From Ascarosepion bandense (taxonomy: Eukaryota > Mollusca > Cephalopoda > Sepiida > Sepiidae): a stretch of 64,000 bases of DNA. The translations under genes were made by a program, and so were the position numbers. Numbering within the stretch: the first letter of the stretch is position 1; each line of letters begins with the position of its first letter. This document shows, one piece after another, positions 10,382-22,760 of the stretch. The stretch lies in contig JBBBDQ010001939.1 in assembly GCA_037127315.1 (NCBI GenBank), positions 706,501-770,500 on the forward strand, given 5' to 3'. The notes beneath the pieces are model-generated. The model searched no databases, was not told the DNA's origin, and was given only the letters and a program-made list of their open reading frames with translations.

Positions 10382-11734
10382 ATATCCTAAATGGGTTAAA
10401 TATCAACTAACTTTCAATTATTGAAATTTCAGTTGAGAACTTGGCTGTGTAATCATCATCATCATCTGCTTCTTTTAATAATAATAATAATAAAAACAAC
10501 AACTATTAGATGATGCTTCCAGAACACACAGTTGTTTTTTGCTGGGGATATTTGTATATATCTGATGTAATGATTTTTCCCTAAATTGCAGCTTCCATAT
10601 ATCGGATCATTTGAGCTCAGTAAGTGTGTTGCTTTTGTCAAGCATCTTGTTTTCTAATACTGCTCTCTGTCTATTTTTTTAACTTGGTTTTTTAAAGTTT
10701 AGTGTTCCTAATTTTTAAGAAGCTTTTCAGATGCAATGTAAAAGTTCAACTGGTAGGGAAATAAAGAACTGACATTTTGTGGCCATGACATGATTAGTTA
10801 TCTCAATTGAAGTATTGTTCTAATGGATTCTTAATATATTGAAAACTGATGTTGGGTGCAACACTATTTGGTGCTAAAGGGTTAAAAAATATAAGGAAAC
10901 ACATACAGATAAACTAAATAAAGATTTGTTTCTGTTTTGTTAGAAAAAGGTGGAATCTCTAATACCTGAAGAAGAAAGTTCTCACAAAGAGGCAAAGTGC
11001 AAAAGAGACCATGTGGTAGATATAGACAATTGATTAATGACTTTGTCTTTTGGTACAAGTTATCAAAACACAGGGCTGGATAAAGAGACTTTATACAAGC
11101 AAAAAGTTGAAATAACAAAGACTTCTTAATGACTGCAAGTAAATGTGACCTGAGACCAACAACTCAAATCAGTTGAAGGAGGACTGGTTGGTAGTGAGCA
11201 GAGGTGAAAAACTAAGGAAGGCAGAGAATTTGTACACTCCTTTGAAGTGTATTAGTGTGAGATATCAATGAAGAAAGAAAGGAACTGATTTGGGCAGATC
11301 GATGTCTGTGACTGCTGCTCACAGAAAAGAAAAACCCTGAATTGAAAATTTTCAAAAGCCAAAGAACAAAAAGACCTTTATTTGAATTAAGTAATTCACC
11401 AATTTCCCCAGACTGGTCATAACCCACCCCAGTTTTGAGTAGAAATCCATATAAGTGAGAGCCCAAAGCAGCAAAAAGAAGTTACAGAGTATTTTTAACC
11501 AAAGAAATTTGTGGTTGAGACAAGAGACGTTTCTGCCTGACATCATGTAACTGCCTGCCTAAGAACTTCAACTCAAACCCTGTGCCAAACTTAACAGAAC
11601 CAGCCAAAGTGTTACATTTCGACTTTAGATGTGGGTTGGGAAGATAGCTGTCTGCATGAAGTAAATAGAATTCGACTGCTGGAATGGATAAGCTTGTATA
11701 AAGAATTGAAGATATAAAGTTTTTTTATGAAGAT
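10382..11734. other. no recognised feature
   Basis: AT-rich spacer. A short TCATCATCATC run (about 10453) and an ATAATAATAATAA run (about 10480) are the only simple repeats. No protein motif or known SINE head is seen. Confidence 0.5.
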
Positions 11735-14028
11735 ATTTTTTTTTCTTGTGACTCTTAAAATTTATTTGTAGTCCTTTTTTGTCACTCTCCACCACTACTC
11801 TTTGCAGGAGGTCTTGTAGTTTCCTTTCCGTGTCTGCAATCATCACTGTATCATCTGCATACCTTATGTTGTTCAAGTTGTGGCTTCCAATAACAAATCC
11901 TGGCATATCATCTAGGGTCCTCAAAATATTCTCACTGTACAAGTTGAACAGATCTGGTGAAAAGACACATCCTTGTCTTATGCCTCTTTCTATCTTTGTA
12001 AATCTGCTGGAATTGTTACCTGTCTGTATGCAGGCAGTTTGCTGCCAGTAGAGATTCTTGATTACTCTGATGTCTTTCCCAAAAATGTTGAGGCTGCTGA
12101 GCATCTCCATCAATTCTTTGTGTCGTATTTTGTTGAATGCCTTTGCATAATCAATAAAACATAGGTACAAGTCTCTCTTCATTTGTATTGCCTTTTCGGA
12201 GAGCATCCTAATCATAAATTTGGTGTTCCTTGTTCCAGTGTCCTTGATGAACCCGCACTCTTCCTGTCCTATCTCTGGCCTGATTCAGCTTCCTGCTCTA
12301 TTCATCAGGATTCTGACAATCAGTTTTGTAATGTGACTCATTAAGCTGATAGTTCTGTGTAGTTTGCACTCGTTTGCACTCGTTTGCACCTGGTTTCTTT
12401 GGCAGTGCTATAAATATCGACTTGCATAGGTCATCTGGTATTATTCCACTATTATAAATTTCGTTTATTATGTCGGTAATTTTTTCTATGCTGTATTCTT
12501 CCAGGGCTATCAGCAGCTTTATCACGACGCCGTCTGGACCAGCTGCTTTGTTTTTGTTCAGTTTAGCCATTGCAGCTTCCACTTTGGATTTTAGTATTTC
12601 CGGTCCATCCTCCTCCTTGTGTATTCTCGGTTGTTCTTTCCTATCACAAAAAAGATCCTTTATATATTCTTCCTATCACTGGAGTATTTCTTCTTTTTCC
12701 AATATGATTGTTCCGTCCTTGGATTTTACACATTCTGTTGAGGAGCAGGTTTTTTGTCCTGTCAGTTCTCTTATCTCTTTATGCATCCCTGCTTTATTGC
12801 TCCTGCTCAGTCTCTCCACTTCTGCGCATTTGTTGTTGGGCCATTCCTCTTTAGCCTGTCTGCATTTGTTCCTTATCTCCCTGTGTAGTTTCCTGTATTA
12901 TCCTCCATATCTTAGCATTATTTTTTGTCTCCTTTGTATCATGTGGAGAATCTCTTCAGTTATCCACTTGTTTTTTTCTTCTGCGTCTGATTTCCTTTGC
13001 GGCAATGTTGTTCACTGAGGTCACCATCGCTTCCTTTAGTGAGTCCTATTTTGAGTGTCCTTTTCCAATTTGTTCTTCATATTTCTTTCTCATGCTGTTA
13101 GTGTATTCTTTCTGCAGGTTGAGGTCATTCACGAGCATGTTGTATTTCAGCCTTGGGGCTGTGCTGGACTTCTTCATTCTCCAAAGTTTTATCCTTAGTT
13201 TGCAGATGACTGGGACAGTCGGCACCTGGATATGTTTTGCATTGAACCACTGTGTTCCTGAATCTCTTGTTTATAGTTATGTAGTCTATTTGGTTCTTTG
13301 TGTTGCCTCCTGTCTATAGATATTGTGAGTGTTCTTGAAACCAGGTGTTAGTAATTACCTGGTCATTTTCTGTGTACCATTGGACCCATTTTTCTCCTCA
13401 TTCATTGCGGTCCCCTAGTCCAAAGTTGCCAGTCATGTCTCCTTCCCTTTCTTTACCTACCTTGGTATTCAAGTCACCCATTATGATCCTAATTTCTTAG
13501 CTTTTGCACTGAGCCTTAGCACTGTCCAGTATGGAATAGAATGATTCTATTTTTTCCTCAGTGCTTTGAGTTGTCGGTGCATAAACTACTATGATAGCTA
13601 TGTTGAAGGGCCTTCCCCGCAGTTTAACCAAGAGGATTCTCTTTGAAAGCTGACAGTATCCAAGAACGCATTTCTTTGTCTAGTATTAAGTCGACCCCTT
13701 TTTCGTTGTTTTTGGCTCCTGCATAAATTATTCTGTGGGTGTCACTACTGAAGTCTCCATTGTTAGACCATCTGGTTTTGTACATGCCTCGGATATTGAT
13801 CTTCAGTCTGTCCATCTCCTGCTTGACATTCTCTAGTTGTCCACAAATGTTAAGTGTCCTGATATTCCATGTACCAAAAGTAATTCTTTCTTTGTTGTGC
13901 ACAGTCGCAGGGTAACAGTCCAGAGACACCTGTTGCTCATGTCGTTCTTTCCTGAGCAAGGGACAAGTTTTGGAGTAAAATGTCCCCTTTACACCAAAAG
14001 TGTGACACAGAGACCTGAAGGCAAATTG
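11735..14028 (-). pseudogene. RTE/BovB-type LINE, inverted 5' part: endonuclease and RT
   Basis: Read on the minus strand from 14028. The AP-type endonuclease opens with ITFGTWNIRTLN (near 13885). It continues with IIMGDLNTKVGKE (near 13480), NQIDYITIN (near 13290) and PGADCPSHL (near 13230). RT follows: KAAGPDGV (near 12545), FIDYAKAFNKIRHKEL (near 12155), RGIRQGCVFSPDLFNLY (near 11975) and the catalytic RYADDTVMIADTERKL (near 11860). Similarity stops after KGLQIN near 11755. Stops and frameshifts make it inactive. This segment is inverted relative to the 3' part at 14029-14566. RTE elements encode EN and RT that nick target DNA and prime cDNA on it. Confidence 0.9.
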
Positions 14029-14566
14029 GCATGGCAAAAGACGCATTCCAGAAGCTGAGTAAAGTACTAACACACAGGAAAATTTCACTAGAAATAAAGA
14101 AAAGAGTGCTGGATTGCTATGTGATGTCAGTTCTTCAATACGGCAATGAATGCTGGACAATATCAGCGAAAATGAGGACAAAACTTGAAGCAGCGGAAAT
14201 GTGGTTCTACAGAAGGATGTTATGGATATCGTGGACTGAGCATGCAAGCAACGATGAGGTGTTGGAAAGAATGGCAACGAAAGGGAAATTAATAGTGAGC
14301 ATCAGGGAGAGACTACTGAAGTTCCTGGGACATGCAATGAGGAGGGAGAGCTTGGAGAACCTGATACTGACAGGCCAGATAGAAGGAAAAAGAGACAGAG
14401 GAAGGCAGCGAATAACATATTTGCAAGGCCTGATCAGGTGGATGACGGAAGTGGGGTTGCAAGGTGTAACAGGAGCAAACATACTAAGAGCCACCGGGGA
14501 TAGGGAGACGTGAAGAACCATGATCTCCTACGTCCTGAAGAGGCAAGGCACATAGAAGAAGAAGAC
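14029..14566 (+). pseudogene. RTE/BovB-type LINE, 3' part with tail
   Basis: An open frame of 160 codons (14031-14513) starts MAKDAFQKLSK and contains VLQYGNECWTIS, EMWFYRRMLWISWT and LKFLGHAMRRE. It is arginine-rich near GQIEGKRDRGRQR. This is the region C-terminal to the RT palm in RTE elements. It continues into the 3' end CTCCTACGTCCTGAAGAGGC and CACATAGAAGAAGAAG, the GAA-type tail of the family. It directly abuts the 5' part in opposite orientation. About 50 codons that should lie between KGLQIN and MAKDAF are missing, as expected for a twin-priming junction. Confidence 0.88.
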
Positions 14567-14932
14567 TTCCCTCAGCCTGAATGAATTCATTTGCAGTGAT
14601 TCCTGAAAGTTATTCGGCTTCCCTTGTCTTAGGATCAAATCAAAACACAACATGGGATAAGATCAGGTGTGGTCCAAGGTGATTGATCTATCAATCCAAC
14701 TTCAAGAATTGAGCAGTTTGAAGACCAAAGAAGGTGGGGGAGGCCACAGGGTATCCACTATTGTTCTTAGTCCAAAAGACACCCAAAGGATCATAACAAC
14801 TTTACAGCACATTAGAAATCACACAGTAAAGATTAAAAGGATTGAATAACAATATGCACCATATGCTGGTTTCAGGTGGAAAGTACTACTGGGGAAAAAA
14901 GAGGGCTAATTGAAACATTTTTTTCACTTAGA

Positions 14933-15599
14933 TTTTTTTTTTTTTTTTTAATCATATCACCCCAAGCAAGGCGGTAACGCCACTGATGTGCAGGGGGCTA
15001 CATAAGAGTGAGAAGATTAGAAAAGAGAAAACCGGAAACCACATCCTAAACAGGAAACAAGGGATAAGCCTCTTCACCTGTTCAATAGACGTGGGTGGAG
15101 TGTGAACCGGGCGATAGTTTAGTCTATCTACTCCAATTGAAAAAAAAACAAAAAAAAACAGTGGGAAGATTAGAAAAGAGAAAAACCGGAAACCGCATCC
15201 TAAACAGGAAACAAGGGATAAGCCTCTTCACCTGTTCAATAGACGTGGGTGGAGTGTGAACTGGGCGATAGTTTAGTCTATCTACTCCAATTGAAAAAAA
15301 AACAAAAAAAAAACAGTGAGAAGATTAGAAAAGAGAAAAACCGGAAACCGCATCCTAAACAGGAAACAAGGGATGAGCCTCTTCACCTGTTCAATAGATG
15401 TGGGTGGAGTGTGAACTGGGCGATAGTTTAGTCTATCTACTCCAATTGAAAAAAAAACAAAAAAAAACAGTGGGAAGATTAGAAAAGAGAAAAACCGGAA
15501 ACCGCATCCTAAACAGGAAACAAGGGATAAGCCTCTTCACCTGTTCAATAGACGTGGGTGGAGTGTGAACCGGGCGATAGTTTAGTCTATCTACTCCAA
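14933..15599 (-). repeat. multimeric SINE (four monomers) with LINE-like 3' tail
   Basis: On the plus strand it begins with a T run (14933-14949), which is the poly(A) tail of a minus-strand insertion. Next comes AATCATATCACCCCAAGC, the 3' tail shared with the Jockey/CR1-type LINE at 43137. Four copies of a monomer with period about 154 bp follow (starts near 15008, 15161, 15316, 15470) and are nearly identical. In the element's own orientation each monomer ends in T-rich runs like Pol III terminators, and GGTTCACACTCC resembles a B box. Monomers 1-4 lack separate LINE tails. Confidence 0.85.
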
Positions 15600-16666
15600 G
15601 ATGGCTGCAATTGCCTCTTAAATTACTTCATTAAAATGCAAATTTGATTAAAAATTACTGAGGAAAAAGACTTCTTTGGATGACTCATTTAAATCTGAAA
15701 TATTATTTAAGTTATTATAATTTAAACATTCAGAGAAAAATGTAATTACTATATCCATGATATAGTAACACCTTAATACATGGACAGAACAGAATAGCTG
15801 AAAGAAAAGAAATAACAAACATGCTTTGTTTTCAAAGAGATTTTTATAATGCAAAATCATACACAAAATTATATACCAACATTTACACTTGTCCTTCACA
15901 AAAAAATTATAATAATATGTATAAAACAACAAGCAGTCTGAAAATGACAAAGAGATATAGGGTTTTATTTGGTATAATTCCTCATAAGAATTCAAGCTGC
16001 TGGAGGATTTTTTCTGTTTCTGGAGAAGCTATATTTTTCCTAATGGAAATAATGGTGAGGACATATTTATATTTCTCAATGGAAATTTGAGTGGATCAGA
16101 TATATTGTCTATGTATTTGATAAGGTGATCTGGCCCAGACAGGTAAATTTAGTCTTGGCCTAGGAGGGTAGATTTAACCCTTGCTCATACTAAAAAAGCA
16201 AACTGATCATGTTGACTCCAGGCAGCAATGACTGAATGCTTTCATCAGTCTATGAATTGATGTCACTAAATTGCCATCACATGACCCTTGACAATTCATC
16301 TCCACCAAAGAGTGATGATCACCTTTTGTATCTTTACCAGTGTACCTATCTACTCTGCTAACAAATTAGGTTAGTACAATCTGATATGGTAAATTAGTAG
16401 ACACAAATGGATAAGATAGTGCTGGTAGACTCAGATATATGAATATATTATTGTAATGGAAAATACAAAATTTTAGGCCAAACATTAATAAAAAATGTAT
16501 TTAAGTAAGAATAAGATTTTGAGAATGCAATGGTCATCTGGTAAGGCAAGTGCAAGCACATATAAATATACCTCAAAGATGCATTTTAATAAAGTGGATG
16601 GTGGGAAAAAAAACTTTAGTGAATAAGGTCATTATTCACCACTTTTTAATTTTAAACATTTGGCAA
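15600..16666. other. no recognised feature
   Basis: No transposon motif, tandem array or exon candidate is visible. Confidence 0.45.
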
Positions 16667-17281
16667 TGGACAACGAACAACAAGGGATAAACAATAAACT
16701 AAGAATTTCCTATTTGGTAAAAAAACAAATAAAATTTATATCATGAAATATACAAAATGTGAAAATGATGTGGAGAGAGGAAATAGAAAATGAAAATGTG
16801 TCTCATAAATGCAAAGTTCATATAATTATGTATGAATAAATTCTCTCCCTTTTAATGTTAAGCAAAAAGCATGTAAACAAAATGGTTTGTTGAAAAGGTT
16901 ATTTTTAAATGAGTTCAAGGGTTATGTCTGGAAAAATTAAATGTTTTGTTCCTTTGAGTGAATATAATATAGAGCGAGTTGTAATTTTGTGTTTGTGTTA
17001 AGAGATTCTTAACTTCACAAAATTCAACTGTTAATAGTCACATCGACATCAGTGGCACTTGATTGAAGTAATAATTCTCACTAAGAATTCAGCCTTTAAT
17101 CTTCTCTTTATATACAGTATAATAGGGTCAAGAACACTTGTCCAAATTTCTGGTGGGATATGTAACTAAACATGTTCTGTGATGTGTTCTTATACGTTTC
17201 CTACTTTATGACCAATTGGTGATGACTAGCACAAAATTCAAATTTAAAATTTTCCCATCCAATGTCTGTGTTTAAGAAACA
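16667..17281 (-). repeat. solo LTR related to the copia 5' LTR at 36341
   Basis: It aligns along its length with 36341-37174 in the same orientation. Shared words include AATAAATTCTCTC, TTGTTCCTTTGAG, GTGTTAAGAG and TGTCTGTGTTTAAGAAAC. The middle is about 200 bp shorter than the copy at 36 kb. No copia coding sequence adjoins it. No convincing 5-bp target duplication was found, so the exact ends are approximate. Confidence 0.6.
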
Positions 17282-18922
17282 TGAGATATTAAGCAAATAT
17301 GCTTCTTTTTATTCAATATTACAAACTGAATTCCACAGAACAGTCAGAAAAAATAACAACACTAAACAAAATTTTATTGATATTCCAACCCCAATAAAAT
17401 GATATATCTATCAAAACAAACCATCAGGGGTACAATTTAAAAAAGTGTAATCCATGTACATCCTCATATTTGAGAAGATGTGTTCTTTATCCAATACTCA
17501 TCAGGTCTTGGATTACATCAAACAAAAGTTTTCATTAACTGTTGATTCATCACAGTTGTTAGTTTTTACTTTTGTTTATGGTTTTTTTCCTATTTTTTCA
17601 CCACCTTTGAACACTTTTGTTATTTTGCAAATTGTATTATTTTTAATTTTTTATCTGCTTCAATTTCCTACTTTTCTGATCTTCACTAGACAAGTTTTAG
17701 CTGGAGCTTAGGTAGAAAGGGCAAATTTTTTAGAGGAAATCTACAGTTGATGAATACATCTCCATGGAAAGTATAGGGCTTTGATCAAACTCAGCCTTCT
17801 AAGACTTAATGACAGCACAGTAATGTCTATTTGACCAAAGATATTGAAGTAACAATGAAGTAATTTGTGTAGAATAATTTCTACTGGGTCAGGTTGTGCA
17901 CAATGTAATTGTTATGATAAGTGTATGGTGGCAGAACAAAGAAGAAACAACGACAATTTAAAGAAATAAACAATTGTATTAAATGTAAAATACAACAAAT
18001 GATAAATCAGTCATTGAAAAAGAGATAAGTGGAGTTATAAAAGGCATCCAGTGAGGGGTACAGAAGGAGAGATAGGATAAGTTGTGTCTTACTGGGGTGA
18101 CAGTCTTTGTCAAGCTGTCTCTTGTATGTGGGAGGTTGTTTTTTGACAAAGTCTGTGAACCTGGGCCAAGATGCCATTCAACTGCTCAATGTTTCTTTTA
18201 TAATAGGCTTTTAAGTCCTTTTTTTTAGCTCAGATCATCAAGTGTATATAGAGCATGGGAGATTTTCTTTTTATATGTTTGAACCATTTTTTAAAGATCT
18301 GTAAAAAATATGTAACATAGGTGCCAATCATGGTTCAGTTGCCTACTGATACAAATTCTAATACTTGAAGTCATTATAACTATACCTTAATTCTATTTAT
18401 TTAGTTATTGCTATTTGTTCTCCAATCAAAACAAAATAAATGGCTATAGTTTTAGTCTTCTAAATAAATAAATGGCAAATTTTGTCTGTCTGTTCATGTG
18501 TCTGAAACCCTATATCTCAGGCCGCACTTGTTCTACATAGACATATTATAACTTTTTGGATCAGGATGATCTGTTGCTTGAACATCCAGTATTGGGATTT
18601 GTGTCTGAACCAAAGCAAGTGATCCATTCTGCCTTTTGTGCCAACTAATCCTAATCTCTTCTACTCTGTTAGTAAAACTTTAGTACTAATTCCAGGTTAA
18701 TGATAATTTCTTTTCAATGCACAATATGCATATTGAGTGCCAAAACCTACTCAAATCTTAGTTTAAATCTTGCAACATTTGATATGAGGGATAAATACTT
18801 TTTAAAAATGGTAACTAATATAAGCAAGTTCATTTTACTGAACAATTCACTAGTATAGTGAACTCTGTTTGCCTTAGATATTACTGTGACTTTTAGTGGT
18901 TTAAACTTAGTTAATATTTTGT
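17282..18922. other. no recognised gene; possible repeat at 18470-18610
   Basis: The stretch GTCTGTCTGTTCATGTGTCT with the following CCCTATATCTCAGGCCGC near 18487-18525 looks like part of a dispersed repeat but has no second copy here. The remainder shows nothing recognisable. Confidence 0.35.
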
Positions 18923-19040
18923 GCTTATGGTTAAATCATGCTGAAATTACTGCTTCATGCCTGATTCCTAAAGTTAAGCAGCAATCAGTTTGATGAGTAT
19001 TTAAATGAAAGACAACCTTTGTCAGACTAATATAAGCTTA
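18923..19040 (+). repeat. highly degenerate 5S rRNA-derived relic
   Basis: The order of 5S landmarks is kept: GCTTATGG start, GCTGAAA, the internal promoter core CTAAAGTTAAGCAGC (near 18967), GATGAGTATTTAAATG where the C box should be, and ATAAGCTTAG at the end. A tRNA-like TAATGGAGTAATAG follows at about 19061. Identity is low, so this rests on co-linearity with the better copies at 4623 and 51925. Confidence 0.5.
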
Positions 19041-19272
19041 GCAAGTATCAAAAACATGTAATGGAGTAATAGTTAATGTGTTAGTATACAAGACTATTAT
19101 TATTTTATACTGAGTTTATTTAAACATATCTTACCTTTGTGATGGTTACCCCACCTTGTCTACCAGGAAACCTTCTAGGTAATGTTCTATTCAGGACTAT
19201 AAAAAGAAAAGCTTCATTCCATTCCCTCTTTTTCCCATTTTTGCTTAATTTACAACAAACCATGTGGATATC

Positions 19273-19273
19273 A

Positions 19274-19333
<60 letters not shown>
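19273..19333. repeat. (CT)n(CA)n compound microsatellite
   Basis: A CT run of about 28 bases passes into a CA run of about 34 bases. Confidence 0.95.
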
Positions 19334-19335
<2 letters not shown>

Positions 19336-19441
19336 TACACACATATTTTCTAACAACAAAACCTATAAATATTTTTCTTCCTTTTTCAGCTATCTGTGTA
19401 CAAACAAGTATATTTTTTCTCTTCTTGAATTACCTTATTCT

Positions 19442-19445
<4 letters not shown>

Positions 19446-19499
<54 letters not shown>
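19446..19499. repeat. (TA)n microsatellite
   Basis: Long uninterrupted TA run of about 54 bases. Confidence 0.95.
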
Positions 19500-19502
<3 letters not shown>

Positions 19503-19915
19503 AAATTGTTACATGTGCTGAATTCATTTATTTTGAAACTTCTCAACACCTGCAACAAACTGGTGACCAACAACCACCTTGTCCATTTCAAACCTGTAGC
19601 ACCCAGGGATACACTTTAAAAGTGTATTTATCTACAGAGCCAAGTGCAATGAAAAAGTTCCTTTAAAACAATATTCATTGCAAACATGTTATAAAAGATA
19701 TTGACATTCAGTATCTTTAATTTGAAAATTTTTAGCAGCATAATAAAAATAAAAATAAATTAAAAATAAATTATGTCAGAGTCCATTACAGAGGGGTGAG
19801 TAAATTGTTTATTTATCAAGTTTAACATAATCTAAAATGCTTTTTTCATTATGAAACCAGAAGAATTCACAAACTACAGATGGATGATTTTCAATTTTTA
19901 CACACACTTACATGT

Positions 19916-20730
19916 ATGAGGGTCAGCTGAAAAGTTTGTGGACTGACCAAGATGTAAATGTAAGTAGACACACTGGTTAGTAGACAAGAATACATGCAAA
20001 TGTACCAACTGGGGTGTCGACATACATTTATATCTTGAAGGTCAAATCTATAAACTTTACAATTCATAATGAAATATATATAAAAAATGAATTAACTACT
20101 GTTATTATGTGCTCATAAATAAATAAAATTTTAATTATAGTGTATAACATAAATATGTAACTAATAATTATCATTAATTCACTCATTCTAAACCAATGAG
20201 AAATGATACAATTTTTCTTCTCTGCACACAAATATGTGACATTCTCACTATCAGACAAGCAGTTTGCACAGACAGGTCATCAAAATGTGTGTCAATGAAA
20301 ATTCAGATTCTTTTTCCATTTTTTTTATCGAGACATAATAGTAACATTTATCTCTTATCTCAACAAAATTTCAAGGTAAGAAAATTCCAAAGACTTCTTG
20401 TTTTTTCTAACTAAATTATCTGGACATTCATTACATACTTCATAAAAAATCTTATGAAAAAGACAGTGTACACTTTTCTTATTCTTTATCTTATCATTCT
20501 GTCAGATTCTGATCCATATTTGATCTACATTTGACCCCAAACTCACAATTTTACTCAGTATTACTGTCTCTCATTTCTCCAACACCACATAGCAACCAGA
20601 TAATAAATAATACTCATTTTGTTGTTTCTATGTTTTACTGTTTCTCATTTTTGTATATATAAATATTCAGGAGTTTATAATTATTTACTTAGAGTTATGA
20701 CTTCGCTACAAACTTTTCAGCTGACTCTAG
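19916..20730. mobile_element. 815-bp non-autonomous TIR element, TA target duplication
   Basis: The ends are inverted repeats of 25 bp, 21 matching. The left begins TGAGGGTCAGCTGAAAAG. The right, on the complement, begins CTAGAGTCAGCTGAAAAG. TA flanks both sides (19914-19915 and 20731-20732), as for Tc1/mariner-type elements. There is no transposase frame inside. A second copy of the interior lies at 55875-56450. Mobilisation by a mariner-type transposase is inferred. Confidence 0.75.
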
Positions 20731-20733
20731 TAT

Positions 20734-20734
<1 letters not shown>

Positions 20735-20768
<34 letters not shown>
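20735..20768. repeat. (CA)n microsatellite
   Basis: CA run of about 34 bases directly beside the right end of the TIR element. Confidence 0.95.
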
Positions 20769-20772
<4 letters not shown>

Positions 20773-20989
20773 AGAAAAAATGACACATCCATAAAAACGG
20801 AGAGGATAATCCAAAAAAATGTTATCTAATTAGTATAAAATATTAAATAGATAAAATTAGAGAACTCAATGGATATTATCCAGAGCAACATGTTATACTG
20901 AGAGGAAAATTCAACATATGATTAAACGGTTATAAATCTAGAATTTATTTCAGCAGTTGTAAAAATCACAACCTGCTTTGTGAAACTGG

Positions 20990-21250
20990 TGAAAAAAAAA
21001 AATTATATATATATATATAATATTTTATTACTTGAATGTTATTTTTAGTGGATACTTGTATTTGAGTACATGTTCTTTTTATTTATTAAATATTATATTT
21101 TCATCTACTGGCCTGAATATTATAGGAATCTTATTAGAGAAAAATATGCACTCTCCAGCAGGATTTAAAACTGTATTCTCCTAGGGGAAAAGCCATCAAT
21201 AGATTTGATATAATTTCAAGAGTCAGACAAGAATCTGTGTTTAAAGGCAC
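20990..21250 (-). repeat. tRNA-like SINE family B, copy 4
   Basis: Minus-strand copy. It starts at an AT run and contains the complement of the shared body (CTACTGGCCTGAATATTATA) and CAGCAGGATTTAAAACTGTA, the degraded B-box region. It runs on to TAGGGGAAAAGCC, the variable-arm-like stem seen at 2970. Confidence 0.6.
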
Positions 21251-21301
21251 TATTTGACTTGGCTTGATCATCAAATCACTCTATAGTCGAGAGATCAAAG
21301 C

Positions 21302-21570
21302 TGTATGAGATAAAGAAAAAAAGCATTGTTTACATTGTTTGGACTGTTGTTCTCATCTTTATTCTCATGTTCATGATGTTTCAGCCATTGTATGTTCCAA
21401 TCTCCTTCAGGTGCTTGGAATTTCAAAGCAAACCCTTTATTTCAATCACCACTAAAGAGGGTCAGAGCGTACAACAGCCAAAATGTTGTGAAAATGGCTA
21501 TAAAAATGAGGACAACAGTCCAAACAATGTAAATAATGTAAATACTACCTCATCTCAGAAGTATAGACAA
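21302..21570. mobile_element. MITE family E, copy 1
   Basis: The ends are long inverted repeats: TTTACATTGTTTGGACTGTT at the left and its complement near 21505-21540 at the right. The centre, AGAGGGTCAGAGCGTACAAC, is shared with copies at 37669 and 38921. There is no coding sequence beyond a chance frame. Confidence 0.7.
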
Positions 21571-22363
21571 ATAAAGAAAAGGAAGTCAGTCTAGTTGCCT
21601 GCTGGTACAGAACTGAATGTGACCGGTTTTATTTTTCCAAGTGTGTAGGGTTTTCAAGTGACACTTTACATGTAAGGAGGGATAATTATCTTTGTATCAG
21701 TCCATATGAACATAAAAATGTGGACTTCAATTAAAACACATTTTTTATTTCATGATTTATTAAAGATTTTTTGCAAATCTTTTTTATTTTTCATCTTCAA
21801 AATATTTTTATACAGTCTTATTAGTCCATTTAAAAAATGATCTATGTTATTCCTTCTTTGTCACATTTTAAATATCCGCTACATTATTAGTTAGATTTTC
21901 TGTGATTTTGTGACACAAGTAAACTAGCTTCACACCTTCAAATATCAAAAATATTGAAAAAATTCAATGAATTTAAAATAAAACTTTCCTTTATAATTCA
22001 CAAACCACAGTCTTCTGCTGAACACTATCTTGTTTTCAATTGCTTAACTTAATTTGTCTTAGTATTAATTAAATAGATTAACTGACTTATTCCTAAAAAT
22101 TTATTGATCCTGTAGTGAAGGGGGTGCTACTGTTTGTATTGGATGAGGTTGCTGTAAGTCACCAATTTGTAGTGGGAGGAGTTACAACTTGTTGCTGAAG
22201 AGAAGAATTTCAAAGTAAATGAATTCATCATGCATGTGGAGGAATTTTACATATATATATTTATATAAAGAACAACATTGTTCACAAAGAGAGAAAAAAG
22301 TTATGTTCATGTGTTTACAGATAGTTCTAAAAAATAGGAAAGAAAACATGAATATACTTTGGC

Positions 22364-22364
<1 letters not shown>

Positions 22365-22434
<70 letters not shown>
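22365..22434. repeat. (TG)n microsatellite
   Basis: Perfect GT run of about 70 bases. Confidence 0.97.
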
Positions 22435-22437
<3 letters not shown>

Positions 22438-22689
22438 TAAGTAGTATCCTAGGTAATTTGTAAGGTAAATACCATAGGGGATCATAATCTGATGAGAACT
22501 CAATGTTAGAATTTAACAGAGTATTATAATAAAAATAAATTGGAAGAATTTACAAATCCATTGGTGATAATTTATTTTGAGAATATTTTAAAGAGATGAT
22601 GATCTTTTATAAAAGATTTCTCATAAAAATCATATTTCCTTTAAAAAAATAAAACTCTCATCAGACTGAAATTTTTTTACAAAAAAAAA

Positions 22690-22692
22690 TTA

Positions 22693-22723
<31 letters not shown>

Positions 22724-22760
22724 GATATAGATGTATATTGATTGATTGATTGATTGATAT
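22690..22760. repeat. (AT)n and (GATT)n simple repeats
   Basis: An AT run of about 30 bases is followed, after a short break, by about five GATT units at 22737-22757. Confidence 0.9.

Noticed and set aside
12470..13319. Plus-strand frames of 182 and 104 codons with membrane-like composition
   Set aside because: They are antisense to the RTE endonuclease/RT; the minus strand carries the recognised motifs.
19139..19666. 175-codon open frame with serine/leucine and threonine/histidine repeats
   Set aside because: It is open only because it runs through CT, CA and TA microsatellites, which lack stops in some frames.
22219..22440. Frame ending in a long cysteine-valine repeat
   Set aside because: Translation of the TG microsatellite.
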